A stretch of 64,000 nt of DNA from NCBI GenBank assembly GCA_040219135.1, contig JAVJTA010000017.1:603853-667852 (forward strand), given 5' to 3'. The DNA comes from UBA7803 sp040219135 (GTDB lineage: Bacteria; Pseudomonadota; Gammaproteobacteria; Pseudomonadales; Azotimanducaceae). Below are positions 49,024-59,677 of this stretch, piece after piece (the first letter of the stretch is position 1; each line of letters opens with the position of its first letter). Position numbers and translations under genes: made by a program. The notes beneath the pieces were generated by a model, which saw only the letters and a list, made by a program, of their open reading frames with translations, searched no databases and was not told where the DNA came from.

Positions 49024-50346
49024 ATGTTGAAGCGAATCATCGGCCTGACCTGCGCGCTGGCGCTGTACCTCGGTGCGCCGCTGCTGCACGAACTCGGTCT
49101 CGCCGGCGTGGCAGCCCAGGCGCAGGAAGAACCGGAGGAGCGTGAGACCCGTCGGGTTCCGTCCATGAGCGAGGCGACCTACAAGAAGCTCACCGAAGCC
49201 CAGGAAGCCATTGACGCCAAGGATCTGAACACCGCCAAGCAGGTGCTCAACCAGATGCTCGAGCGTCGCGACCGGCTGAACGGCAACGAAGTCGGTCAGG
49301 TCTACAACATGCTCGGCTTCGTCTACTTCTCGGATGAGAACTACCCTCAGGCCATCAACGCCTATCGCCAGGTGATCGCCCAGGGCGAGGACATTCCGGC
49401 GGGGCTCGAGGTCACCACCCTGTACACCCTGGCCCAGCTCTCGTTCGTCAACGAAGACTACCAGCAGGCGCTGGACTACATGGAAACCTGGATATCCAAG
49501 GCGACCAATCCGGGCGCCGAGCCTTACATCTTCATGGGGCAGGTGTACTACCAGATGGAGGACTATCCGGCCGCTACCCGCCAGATCGAGAAGGGTATCG
49601 AGGTCGCCCGCGAGCGCGGTGTGCCCCTTAAAGAACAGTGGTGGGCGCTGCTCAACTTTCTCTACTACGAGCAGGAGAACTGGCCGAGAGTCCTGGAGAC
49701 CCTGGAGATCCTGGTCCGCGACTTCCCGAAGGCCGAGTACTGGCGCCGTCTCGCTGGCATCCACGGCCAGCAGGGCAACGACGAGGAGTCGCTGTGGACC
49801 TACGAGGCCGCTGACGTGGCCGGGTTCCTCGAGCGCTCGTCGGACTACACCAACCTGGCCGGTCTGCTGATGCAGGCGGAGGTTCCGTTCCGTGCCGCCC
49901 GGGTTCTCGAACGGGGTATCGAAGCGGGCGTCGTCGACCGTACCGACCGTACGCTGCAGAGCCTGGGTCAGGCCTGGCAGCTGTCCCAGGAAGTGGACAA
50001 GGCCATACCCGTGTACCTAGAGGCCGCCAAGCTTTCTGACGACGGCGGCATCTACGAACGACTCGCGTCGCTGTATCTGGACAACGATGAGTACGATGAT
50101 TGCGTTGACGCCGCCAACGGCGCGCTGGACAAGGGCGGCCTGCGCAACGTCCAGAGCATGTACGTGATCCGCGGCATGTGCCAGTACAACATGGACAAGA
50201 TGACGGATGCGCGGAAGTCCTTCGTCGAGTGCCGCAGCTCGTCGCGGCGCTCGGACGATGATTCCAACCGGCGGATCTGCCAGCAGTGGATCACCCATAT
50301 CGACCGTGAGGTCGAGCGCGCGGAGCAGCTGCGCAAGGCGATCTGA
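49024..50346 (+). CDS. Tetratricopeptide-repeat periplasmic protein of the TonB2 operon
   Basis: The 440-residue protein has a signal peptide (about 1-33, ending AAQAQEE) and a chain of TPR-like helical pairs such as GQVYNMLGFVYFSDENYPQA and EPYIFMGQVYYQMEDYPAA, extending through about residue 400. TPR proteins commonly close TonB2/Ttp operons in marine gammaproteobacteria and may scaffold the complex. ATG 49024 has aaaaaggg at good distance; GTG 49015 is the alternative. ribE follows after 12 bases. Confidence 0.87.
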   Translation: MLKRIIGLTCALALYLGAPLLHELGLAGVAAQAQEEPEERETRRVPSMSEATYKKLTEAQEAIDAKDLNTAKQVLNQMLERRDRLNGNEVGQVYNMLGFVYFSDENYPQAINAYRQVIAQGEDIPAGLEVTTLYTLAQLSFVNEDYQQALDYMETWISKATNPGAEPYIFMGQVYYQMEDYPAATRQIEKGIEVARERGVPLKEQWWALLNFLYYEQENWPRVLETLEILVRDFPKAEYWRRLAGIHGQQGNDEESLWTYEAADVAGFLERSSDYTNLAGLLMQAEVPFRAARVLERGIEAGVVDRTDRTLQSLGQAWQLSQEVDKAIPVYLEAAKLSDDGGIYERLASLYLDNDEYDDCVDAANGALDKGGLRNVQSMYVIRGMCQYNMDKMTDARKSFVECRSSSRRSDDDSNRRICQQWITHIDREVERAEQLRKAI

Positions 50347-50358
50347 TCTTCCAGGCGC

Positions 50359-50991
50359 GTGTTTACCGGAATCGTCCAGGGCCTCTGTAAGGTCAACAGC
50401 ATTGACGATCAGCCGCGTCTCAAGCGTCTGACGCTTGAACTCGGTGAACTCTGCGAAGGTCTGGCGAACGGGGCTTCCGTCGCGGTGAACGGCGTCTGCC
50501 TGACCGTCACCGCCGCGGATCCAACGGCGGGAACCGCTCGCTTCGACATCATTCGGGAATCCCTCGATCTCACCAATCTCGGCGACCTTCGGGTCGGCGC
50601 CCGGGTCAACGTGGAACGCTCATTCCGCGTTGGCGACGAGATCGGCGGGCACGTTCTGTCGGGGCACGTCAGTGGCGTCGCCACGGTAGTGCGCATCGAA
50701 GAAGCGACCAACGAGCGCAATCTGTTCTTCCGGGTTCCGGCCGCGCTGATGAAGTACCTTTCCTACAAAGGCTTCGTCTCTCTGGATGGCGCCAGCCTGA
50801 CGCTGGCGCACGTCGATGCGGCCTCCGGGGAAATCGGCGTCTGCCTGATTCCCGAGACCATCGAGCGGACCACGCTGGGACGCATTGAGACCGGCGGTCG
50901 GGTAAACCTGGAAGTCGACGCACAGACCCAGACCATCGTCGAGACCGTCGAGCGGGTTCTGGCGGAGCGCTTCTCCCGGACGGCTGACTGA
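50359..50991 (+). CDS. ribE: Riboflavin synthase alpha chain
   Basis: The 210-residue enzyme dismutates two dimethylribityl-lumazines into riboflavin. The N-terminus MFTGIVQG is diagnostic, and the two lumazine-binding repeats are visible (ASVAVNGVCLTVT with HVLSGHVSGVA, and GFVSLDGASLTLA). It starts with GTG 50359, 12 bases after the TPR stop, so it is probably co-transcribed with that operon; no FMN riboswitch fits in such a gap. Other rib genes are not in the window. Confidence 0.95.
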   Translation: MFTGIVQGLCKVNSIDDQPRLKRLTLELGELCEGLANGASVAVNGVCLTVTAADPTAGTARFDIIRESLDLTNLGDLRVGARVNVERSFRVGDEIGGHVLSGHVSGVATVVRIEEATNERNLFFRVPAALMKYLSYKGFVSLDGASLTLAHVDAASGEIGVCLIPETIERTTLGRIETGGRVNLEVDAQTQTIVETVERVLAERFSRTAD

Positions 50992-51026
50992 CCGGCCGGA
51001 TCCCTGACCCCAGCCGAACGAAACGC

Positions 51027-53399
51027 TCAGCTCTTCTTCTGGTCCTGGATCTGGCGGAGATTGCCGATCACAGCCTGCAGCGCTCGATCGAACACCTGAC
51101 TGTCGTTGAGCACCACGAGCCGGTCGTCCTGCAGCTCCCGAGCGAGTTCCATGCGGGTCTTCTCGGCCACCTTCATGCCGCGTCGGTTGACGAACACGTA
51201 ACGATCGCCCGGCCGCACGATGGTCGCGAGTTTGCAGCGCAGCACGGCTGAACCTTCGGCCTGCTGGATCTCTACCCAGCTGCCTTCGCTCAGGCGATTG
51301 ATCTTCTCGACGAAGTCGGGGGCCGGTGCCGCGCCCTGGTAGCTGTCGGTCACTTCGTGAGGGGCTGCCAGCACGATTTCCTCCATCTCGGGAAATACCT
51401 CCGCGCCGTGCGCGGCATCGTCGTCTTCCAGGAAAGCGCGGTCGTTGCGGCTGACCTCGCTGATCTGCTCGGCCAGCAGCTCGCGCCAGTGCGCCAGTTC
51501 GGCCTCGGCCAGCTCTATCGATGCCATACCCGAACCGAGGCGATCGAGCAGGTCGTCGCGCAGCTCGTCGCGCCGGCTGATCTCGTGCAGGTCGTCGAGC
51601 GGCTGAACGGACCAGAGCAGGTCGTCCAGGGCCAGCATCAGGCTTTCCCAGGTTTCCGTGCCGGGCTCCTCGCGGACCGTTGCGTACACGAGCACCCGGC
51701 TCCAGACGTCGGAGAGAAAACGGCCGACATCCCTCGGAAGGCGCAGACCGCAGGCCTTCTGGTTGATGATCTGCTGCACTTCCTGCTTGGCGGACAGCGT
51801 TCGGGCGCGTCCGGATTCGGTGTCCTTCACCCGCTGTTCCATGCGCGCATGGCGTTCGCTGTCGCGGCTGCGGAAGGCGCGCAGCTCGTCGAGCAGTTCT
51901 GCGAATATTCCGGGATTGTCGCTGAATCCGTTCAGCACCCGGATCACCACGGATTCGATCTTGTCGTAGACCGCGTCGCGTTTGAGTTCGGCGGCGGAGC
52001 TCCAGCCTATTCCGGCGCTTGAGAGCTCGTTGAGGAGCTGCCGGGCAGGATGCGACGAGCGATCGAAGAAGGTCTTGTCGATGATCGCGAGCTTGACGAT
52101 GGGAATCTGCAGACGGGCGATCAGTGCCTTCATGGGGATCGCAAGATTGCGGTCGTTGAGAATGTAGTCGAACAGCATGCCGATGAAGTTGACCACGTCC
52201 TCGTCGGCCCGCCCGAGGTGGTTCAACGCCTCGCCGGTGACGTCCGGCGCGCGGCTCACCACCACCTGGCGCAGGTCGAGCAGTGGCGGAACCTCGTCGA
52301 CGCGCAGCTGCTGCTGGCCTGACTCACTCTGAACGGCGTTCAACAGAGTGATCAGCTCGGGCGTGGCGATGGTGCCCTGACCGTGGTCGCCGGGCCCCGA
52401 GTCCGGATCGCGCAGCCGCGCCAGCAGGGTCTGGATGATGCCGAAGCCCGAGGATCCTGCGGTGCTCGTGGCACCGGATCCGTGGCCTGCGCCCGCGGAA
52501 TTCCCGCCGGTGGCCGGAGCGCCTGCGGCGTGAGCGCCTGCGGCGGCTTGATCGGCAGCGGCGTGAGCGCCGGTGGCGTGATCGCCGGAAGCGGACGTAC
52601 CGTATCCGGCGGCATGAGCGTCCCGGGTATTGCCCGACCCGGCGCGGGTGCCCGCCCCGGTGCCGCTTCCCGCAGCCGGCCGGGTCGCCCCGGCCTGCGG
52701 GTTGCGACCCCGGCTCAGGCTTCGCCGCAGGTCCTTCAGCACGCCGGCATCCATGAGCGCCCGGTTGGCTTCGTCATAGATGGGGCCCATGCGCTGCATA
52801 ACCATGCGTTCGAACAGCTTCAACAGGATGATGCGGATCTTGATGTCGACGTCGATGACTTCGATGGCCCGGCCGAATGCCTCGCTCACCATCTGGGGCC
52901 CGAGCGGATTGCGCCGCTCGTTGACCGTCACGTGCCTGGCCAGGTGGTCGAAGCGCTTGGTCAGCTCCATGATCGGCAGCGAGAACTGGCTGGTGATCTT
53001 CGACGTAATGCCGCTGATGGCCACTGAGACTTCCAGATCGTCGTTGTGGACCAGGCCGATCTCGTCCGGGTCGGCGTCGTCCAGGGACTCGTCATGGTTC
53101 CCGGCAGCCGTTGCAAACACCCGTTCGAAGCCGAGATTCAGCTCTTCGATGAACTGCTTCTGGATGTCGCCGCGGTGCAGCCGGATCTGGCGCATCGAGT
53201 CGAAGTAGAGGTTGTGATCGGTGTTGTTCTGCGACCGGTCGGCCATTTCGAACAGGGCGTCGTCCGTGCAGTCGAGCAGCTGCTTGAGCAGCACGAGCAG
53301 CTGCTTGCGCGCCTGCTGGCGCAGACGGGTGACGATCGGCGGGATCGCCTGAGGGCTCTTGCGGTCGGGCTGCAGCGAGACCACCTTCGAGTTCGACAC
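51027..53399 (-). CDS. DUF1631 family protein
   Basis: The 790-residue protein matches DUF1631: an N-terminal conserved helical domain (about 15-235, with LVLLKQLLDCTDDALFEMAD), an Ala/Gly/His-rich linker (about 236-315), a second helical domain (about 335-620) and a C-terminal beta-rich domain with GSWVEIQ and RYVFVNRRGMKV that resembles a PilZ/YcgR-like barrel. That last resemblance is my inference. The function is unknown. Start GTG 53399 has a gggaga sequence eight bases upstream. It follows a PilZ gene on the same strand. Confidence 0.82.
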   Translation of the reverse strand: MSNSKVVSLQPDRKSPQAIPPIVTRLRQQARKQLLVLLKQLLDCTDDALFEMADRSQNNTDHNLYFDSMRQIRLHRGDIQKQFIEELNLGFERVFATAAGNHDESLDDADPDEIGLVHNDDLEVSVAISGITSKITSQFSLPIMELTKRFDHLARHVTVNERRNPLGPQMVSEAFGRAIEVIDVDIKIRIILLKLFERMVMQRMGPIYDEANRALMDAGVLKDLRRSLSRGRNPQAGATRPAAGSGTGAGTRAGSGNTRDAHAAGYGTSASGDHATGAHAAADQAAAGAHAAGAPATGGNSAGAGHGSGATSTAGSSGFGIIQTLLARLRDPDSGPGDHGQGTIATPELITLLNAVQSESGQQQLRVDEVPPLLDLRQVVVSRAPDVTGEALNHLGRADEDVVNFIGMLFDYILNDRNLAIPMKALIARLQIPIVKLAIIDKTFFDRSSHPARQLLNELSSAGIGWSSAAELKRDAVYDKIESVVIRVLNGFSDNPGIFAELLDELRAFRSRDSERHARMEQRVKDTESGRARTLSAKQEVQQIINQKACGLRLPRDVGRFLSDVWSRVLVYATVREEPGTETWESLMLALDDLLWSVQPLDDLHEISRRDELRDDLLDRLGSGMASIELAEAELAHWRELLAEQISEVSRNDRAFLEDDDAAHGAEVFPEMEEIVLAAPHEVTDSYQGAAPAPDFVEKINRLSEGSWVEIQQAEGSAVLRCKLATIVRPGDRYVFVNRRGMKVAEKTRMELARELQDDRLVVLNDSQVFDRALQAVIGNLRQIQDQKKS

Positions 53400-53529
53400 G
53401 AGAGATATCTCCCAGGTTGCGCTCCTCTATCACTGACAATTAAAGCAGCTGTGGCGCAATGCAACTGGGAATGGGGCGACGCCGGGCCTGTGACGCGCCG
53501 CACAACTCGGGGGTGCTGTGGGTCCGCGA

Positions 53530-53952
53530 TCAGGCCCCGGTGGCGGTGGCGTGGTACTCGCGCCAGTCGATGATGTCGGTCGCGGCGCCGGATTTCAGCT
53601 GCACGCCGATGTGCCACAGGTCGGGGTCGCGAGGCTCACCGTCGCCGGGCCGGGTCCAGCGCACCTCGCCGGCCAGAAAGAACTTGCCCGGGCGGCTCGA
53701 GATGTCTACCCACAGATCCAGCAGAGCGCCGATCGGCAGGGGCGTTGCCGTGGCGAACTGAATGCCGCCCACCGACATGTTGATGGCGGTGCAGGACAGC
53801 GTGGTGCCGACGAGGTCCGGGTCATCGGCAGACAGCACGACCTGGGTGAACAACCGGTCGTCGCTTTCCAGTCTCGGATGCATGCGCTTGTCGAGACTGC
53901 GCTGGCGCGTCCGCACACGAACCGACGTGAAGTCTATGATGTTGTCCGCCAT
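53530..53952 (-). CDS. PilZ-domain protein with intact c-di-GMP-binding motifs
   Basis: The 140-residue protein is a single PilZ domain. RMHPR (23-27) is an RxxxR and NMSVGG (58-63) is the D/NxSxxG motif, together the c-di-GMP signature; the rest is beta-rich (LLDLWVDISS, FLAGEVRWTRP, WHIGVQL). It is probably a cytosolic c-di-GMP receptor. ATG 53952 with a ggag Shine-Dalgarno is chosen over a 30-residue extension. It lies 130 bases upstream of the DUF1631 gene in the same direction, suggesting a functional pair. Confidence 0.85.
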   Translation of the reverse strand: MADNIIDFTSVRVRTRQRSLDKRMHPRLESDDRLFTQVVLSADDPDLVGTTLSCTAINMSVGGIQFATATPLPIGALLDLWVDISSRPGKFFLAGEVRWTRPGDGEPRDPDLWHIGVQLKSGAATDIIDWREYHATATGA

Positions 53953-54173
53953 AGCGTGCTCCGGTGTTCCCGGGTTGCGTTTGAGTTCCGGCAGGTCGAA
54001 GCGAGAACCGTGCCAGAGATCCGAACCCAATGATAACCCCATGAAAACAAAAGAGTTGTATCTTTCATGTCGGGCTTCACAACGGGTTGTCAGGAGAGTT
54101 TGTCCGCCCTCGAGTGCCGCCCAGGGTCACTTTGCGGTGACGCGTTTGATCACCTCGGTCTATACTGGCCGCC

Positions 54174-55016
54174 GTGACTCCCCGCCCTCCGTTCGTCGCA
54201 CAGCTTACCCGTCGATGGGACGATGCCGATACCCTGTTGTGTGTCGGGCTGGACCCGGATCCGGCGCGACTACCCGCCGGCTTGACAGGCCCTGACGGTC
54301 TGCTCGAGTTCTGCATCGCCATCGTCGACGCCACCGCGGATCTGGTCTGTGCGTTCAAGCCGCAGATCGCTTACTTCGCCGCGCTGGCGGCGGAAGCGCA
54401 GTTGACCCGATTGATCGAACACATCCACCGGCAGCACCCCGGCGTGCCGGTCATCCTCGATGCCAAGCGCGGTGACATCGGCGACACCGCACGGCGCTAC
54501 GCGGTGGAGGCATTCGAGCGCTACGACGCCGATGCGGTCACGGTCAATCCCTACCTCGGACGGGAGAGCGTCGAGCCGTTCCTTGCCTACGCCGATCGCG
54601 GAGTCTTTCTGCTCTGCCGCACGAGCAATCCCGACAGCGCCTGGCTGCAGGATTATCCTGCGGATGCGCCGGCCTTCCTGCGGGTGGCCGAAGCGGCCCG
54701 GCGCTGGGACCGGCACGGCAACCTGATGCTGGTGGCGGGGGCGACCTATGCGGACGATCTGCGTCGAATTCGCGAGATCGCCGGTCCGGTGCCACTGCTG
54801 GTGCCTGGAATCGGTGCCCAGGGGGGCGATCTGGCGGAGGTGCTTGCGGTCGGTCTCGACGATCGTGGTCATGGACTGGTGATCAACGCCGCGCGCTCGG
54901 TACTCTACGCCGACGCTGGCGCCGCGTTCGCCGACGCGGCCCGCACCAGCGCCCGGGACCTGCGCGATGCGATCCGCAGCGGCCGCGATCGGCTTCGGAC
55001 CGGCGTCGGATCCTGA
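54174..55016 (+). CDS. pyrF: Orotidine 5'-phosphate decarboxylase (PyrF type 2)
   Basis: The 280-residue enzyme makes UMP from OMP. It is the long, type 2 (mycobacterial-like) form: LLCVGLDPDPARLP at the N-terminus, ILDAKRGDIGDTARRYA with the catalytic Lys-Asp network, FLLCRTSNPDS and LVPGIGAQGGDLAEVLAVG. It starts with GTG 54174; a TATACT hexamer ends seven bases before it and no Shine-Dalgarno is present, pointing to a leaderless mRNA. Confidence 0.93.
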   Translation: MTPRPPFVAQLTRRWDDADTLLCVGLDPDPARLPAGLTGPDGLLEFCIAIVDATADLVCAFKPQIAYFAALAAEAQLTRLIEHIHRQHPGVPVILDAKRGDIGDTARRYAVEAFERYDADAVTVNPYLGRESVEPFLAYADRGVFLLCRTSNPDSAWLQDYPADAPAFLRVAEAARRWDRHGNLMLVAGATYADDLRRIREIAGPVPLLVPGIGAQGGDLAEVLAVGLDDRGHGLVINAARSVLYADAGAAFADAARTSARDLRDAIRSGRDRLRTGVGS

Positions 55017-55285
55017 GCCCGCGTCCGCCAGGACCCTGCGGCTGCGTCGCGAAATGTTGCGTAACTAATTGAAAAACAGCTTATATCTCTGTGTCGTGGC
55101 ATTACATCTTGGTCACGAGCCGCCGCAGCGCTGGCAGTAGAATGCGACGAGTGTCTCGACGGGGCTCCAAGCCCCCGGGGAGAAGCACGGGAAGCTGCAC
55201 AGGGAATCGCGGTCCCCGATTCACGTCTGGATAGTCCGGCGCCTCGGCGGCGGTCGATTCAGGACGATCTGGCAGGAGACCGGCG
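55017..55285. other. 269-bp region upstream of the HDOD kinase
   Basis: No gene is seen. The first 90 bases contain an AT-rich patch (55055-55110, with TTGAAA and TTATAT) that is a promoter candidate, but hexamer spacing does not fit sigma70 well. The end has a ggaga Shine-Dalgarno for the TTG at 55286. Confidence 0.5.
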
Positions 55286-57145
55286 TTGACCCCTGAGGCG
55301 GTGATTGACCGATATCTCGAGACCGCGACGCGCGAGCCGTTCGATGCGGCTGCCTTCGTGCTGCTGGTCGGCACCGACGCCGATCTGCTGAGCCGCTGGC
55401 TGCAGCTGCTGTCCTGTCCCGCCGATCCCGATGCCTTTGCTTCGGCGGTTTCCGCGCTGCCTAGCGATCGTTTCCATGACCTGGCGATGTCCCAGGCGCT
55501 GGCGGTGCTGACCGTTTCCGGCAGCGTGCGCCTCAGCTTCGATCAATGGCAGTCGGTGCTCAACTCGAGCCTGGTCAGCGAACTTCTGGCCGTAGAGCTC
55601 GGCCTGCCGAACCCGGTGGCCGTGCGCTGGCGCGTGCTGCTGGCGGCTTCGGGCGTGAACCTGGAGCAGGACCCTCTGCTCATGGAACTGCTGGCGTTTC
55701 GTGGTGCGCGCCGCGAGCTGCTCGAAGACGCGTCCGCGATTCATCGCCTGTTCGCTGTGGTGGAATCACTCGATGTCAACGATCCGCTGGTTTCTCAGGA
55801 AACCGCGGAGGCCCTGCTCGAGATATCCCCCGAGCGCTATCAGGCCCTGGTGCAGGCGGCGGAAAGCCGTTGCGCGGAGCTGCTCGGGGCGCTCGGGCTG
55901 TCTGGAGAGCGGGACTTCGATTCCGCCGAGCGCCTGTGGCTGCGCATGCAGGTAGGCATCCTCGGCAGGCTGTTTCCGGATGGGTCCGGCGCTGCGGGCG
56001 GCAGTACCGCGGCAGCGGAATCGGCGCTGCACGACATCCACGCGCTGGTGTCACGACGTCTGTTCGGCCGGGTGCCGGACCTGTTCATTCTCGACGACAG
56101 CGGCATCCGCCTGCGTCGGCTCGCTTGTGATGGCCCGGACATCTCGCTGCGCTCCCAGTCGAGCAGCATCGCGCGCAGCGCCCGCCTCGGCGAGCGCACC
56201 GAGCTCATCGATCGAACCGACCAGTCGGTGGCGGATCGCCAGGTCCTGCGCCACCTCGGGAGTGCAGAGGGTGTCTGTCTGCCGCTGGTTCAGGCGGGCG
56301 GGCGTGTGGTCGGCGTGATGATCTGCGCGGTCGACGAAGACGTGGATCATGAGACCGCCATGGCGCTCTACGCGGATGAACTTGCCAGGCGGCTCGTGCC
56401 GCGCAGATCGGCGGCGGCCGGCGACCGCGATCCGCTCGGCCGTTTCCGCCAGCGCGAGGAGAAACGTCTGCGCGAACTGGTACACGAGGTCAACAATCCG
56501 TTGGCGATCGTCAACAACTATCTGCACATACTCGAGCTCAAGCTTGCTCATGAGCCCGAAGCGGTGGAGCAGCTGCGCACCATCGGCACCGAGCTGCGCC
56601 GAGCCAGCGAGCTGATCGCCCGGGCACGCGAGGTACCGGAGCTGGAAGCAGAGCGGCCCGAGTCCGGGGCCGAATTCACCGATCTCGACGTCAACGCACT
56701 CGCCAGCCAGGTCGTGGAGCTGCATCTGGGCTACGCCCAGGAACAGCAGGTGCAGCTCACCGAGCAACTCCTCGCCAGCCCGGCGCAGCTGCGTTCCGAC
56801 GAGCAACGCCTGGCGCAGATCCTCAACAATCTGGTTCGAAACGCTATCGAGGCGGCGCACGGCGCGTCGGTAAGCGTGAGCACGGTGAGCGGTGTTTACC
56901 GGGAAAGCCGCGCCGGCATGCTGCTGGAAGTATCGGACACGGGCCCCGGGCTGCCGCCCGAGGTCCTCGAGCGTCTCGCCGAACCCAAAGAGAGCAGCAA
57001 GGGCGGCGACCACTCCGGGCTCGGGCTCCACATCGTGCACCGGCTGGTCGCCGAGATCGGCGGCAACATCGATGTCCGGACCGCGCCCGGGCAGGGCACG
57101 CGGTTCTCGATCTTCCTGCCTCTGGATCCCGGCGCGCGGGTCTAG
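55286..57145 (+). CDS. HDOD/GAF-type histidine kinase
   Basis: The 619-residue cytosolic protein combines an N-terminal HDOD-like helical domain (about 1-230), a GAF-like domain (about 250-375, GVCLPLVQAGGRVVGVMIC) and an NtrB/PilS-like kinase. The H-box is LVHEVNNPLAIVNNYLHIL with His400, followed by N box LNNLVRNAIEAA, G1 VSDTGPGLPPEV and G2 GGDHSGLGLHIVH. No transmembrane segment is visible. It starts at TTG 55286 with caggaga nearby. No response regulator is adjacent, so its partner is unknown. Confidence 0.85.
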   Translation: MTPEAVIDRYLETATREPFDAAAFVLLVGTDADLLSRWLQLLSCPADPDAFASAVSALPSDRFHDLAMSQALAVLTVSGSVRLSFDQWQSVLNSSLVSELLAVELGLPNPVAVRWRVLLAASGVNLEQDPLLMELLAFRGARRELLEDASAIHRLFAVVESLDVNDPLVSQETAEALLEISPERYQALVQAAESRCAELLGALGLSGERDFDSAERLWLRMQVGILGRLFPDGSGAAGGSTAAAESALHDIHALVSRRLFGRVPDLFILDDSGIRLRRLACDGPDISLRSQSSSIARSARLGERTELIDRTDQSVADRQVLRHLGSAEGVCLPLVQAGGRVVGVMICAVDEDVDHETAMALYADELARRLVPRRSAAAGDRDPLGRFRQREEKRLRELVHEVNNPLAIVNNYLHILELKLAHEPEAVEQLRTIGTELRRASELIARAREVPELEAERPESGAEFTDLDVNALASQVVELHLGYAQEQQVQLTEQLLASPAQLRSDEQRLAQILNNLVRNAIEAAHGASVSVSTVSGVYRESRAGMLLEVSDTGPGLPPEVLERLAEPKESSKGGDHSGLGLHIVHRLVAEIGGNIDVRTAPGQGTRFSIFLPLDPGARV

Positions 57146-57158
57146 GCGGCGCGCCGAG

Positions 57159-58316
57159 TCACGCGAATTCGCGGATGAGATTGCGGGCGATGATGCTCTG
57201 CTGGATCTGGCTGGTGCCCTCGTAGATCCGGAACAGCCGCACGTCCCGATAGAAGCGGGCGACCGCGTACTCTTCCATGTATCCGGCACCGCCGTGAATC
57301 TGCACCGCGCGATCGGCCACCCGACCCACCATCTCGGTGGCGAACAGCTTGCAGCACGAAGCGAGGGTGTTGACCGCTTCCCCGGCGTCCCGTCTGCGGG
57401 CAGCGTCCATGACCATGCACTCGGCGGCGTAGGCTTCAGCCTTGCTGTCGGCGAGCATCGCCTGGATGAGCTGGAACTCGGCGATGGGCTGACCGAACTG
57501 TTTGCGCTGGGTCGCGAAAGCGAGGCTTTCGTCGATGAGCCGATTGGCGCAGCCCACGGACAGGGCGCTGATGTGCAGCCGGCCCCGGTCCAGGGTCTTC
57601 ATCGCCGTGGCGAAGCCGCGGTTGAGCCGCTCGGGGCCTCCGACGACGCTGGCGGCGGGAACCCGGCAGTCGTTGAAGATCACGTCGCAGACGTGCGCGC
57701 CCTGCTGACCCATCTTCCTGTCCGGCTTGCCGAGCTCGATGCCGGGACTCTCCGCGTCCACCAGGAACGCGGAAACGCCACGGGCGCCTGCCTGCTCCGG
57801 ATCGGTGCGGGCGAACACGGTGAACAGCTGCGCGCTGGGGGCGTTGGTGATCCAGCGTTTGGTGCCATTGAGCACGAAGTCGTCGCCGTCGCGCCGTGCC
57901 GAGGTTTTCACTGCCCCGGAGTCGGACCCCACGTCCGGCTCGGTCAGCGCGAACGAGCCGATGATCTCGCCGCTGGCCATGCGCGGCAGGTAGTGGGCCT
58001 TCTGTTCCTCGGTACCATCCATCACCAGACCCTGGGAACCGATTCCGTTGTTGGTTCCGATGACCGAGCGGAAAGCTGGCGCGGTGCGTCCGAGCACCTG
58101 CACCGCCAGGCACTCCTCCTCGGTGTTCAGGCCCAGCCCGCCGTACTCTTCCGGGATGGTCATGCCGAACAGACCCAGGGCTTTCATCTCCTCGACGACG
58201 TCGGCCGGGATCCGATCTTCGGCGGAGATCTGCGCTTCCAGTGGCATCAGCCGCTCGCGGACGAAGCGTTCGAGGGTGGACAGAAGTTGATCTAGAGTGC
58301 TGGCGTCGAGAGCCAT
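57159..58316 (-). CDS. Acyl-CoA dehydrogenase
   Basis: The 385-residue FAD enzyme has the acyl-CoA dehydrogenase pattern: N-terminal helical domain (LGLFGMTIPEEYGGLGL), FALTEPDVGSDSGAVKTSA and WITNAPSA in the middle, RKQFGQPIAEFQ, QIHGGAGYMEEYAVARFYRD, and FRIYEGTSQIQQSIIARN with the catalytic Glu. It acts in fatty acid, branched-chain or dicarboxylate catabolism; specificity is not deducible. ATG 58316 begins MALDASTL; a TATACT hexamer at 58355-58350 is a possible -10. It is divergent from gcdH. Confidence 0.92.
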   Translation of the reverse strand: MALDASTLDQLLSTLERFVRERLMPLEAQISAEDRIPADVVEEMKALGLFGMTIPEEYGGLGLNTEEECLAVQVLGRTAPAFRSVIGTNNGIGSQGLVMDGTEEQKAHYLPRMASGEIIGSFALTEPDVGSDSGAVKTSARRDGDDFVLNGTKRWITNAPSAQLFTVFARTDPEQAGARGVSAFLVDAESPGIELGKPDRKMGQQGAHVCDVIFNDCRVPAASVVGGPERLNRGFATAMKTLDRGRLHISALSVGCANRLIDESLAFATQRKQFGQPIAEFQLIQAMLADSKAEAYAAECMVMDAARRRDAGEAVNTLASCCKLFATEMVGRVADRAVQIHGGAGYMEEYAVARFYRDVRLFRIYEGTSQIQQSIIARNLIREFA

Positions 58317-58430
58317 GGGGCAACGCTCCGGCGGGGCAGGGAAGCGGCGAGTATACAGAAAATTGCACATGTCTCTGGACTGCATTAGCCTGCGTTTCCC
58401 GACCCGACGGAACCCGCAGAGGCACACACC

Positions 58431-59615
<1,185 letters not shown>

Positions 59616-59677
59616 TATCAGGTTCCTATCGCAATCTGGAAGTTTCCTGAAAGCTTGCCAGAAACGCCCCGGTCGCG

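Noticed and set aside
50341..50360. FMN riboswitch upstream of ribE
   Set aside because: Only 12 bases separate the TPR gene from ribE, too short for an RFN element, and no such sequence occurs in the preceding gene.
55100..55125. Sigma54 promoter (TGGCAT...TTGG)
   Set aside because: The -12 GC and spacing do not fit the consensus.
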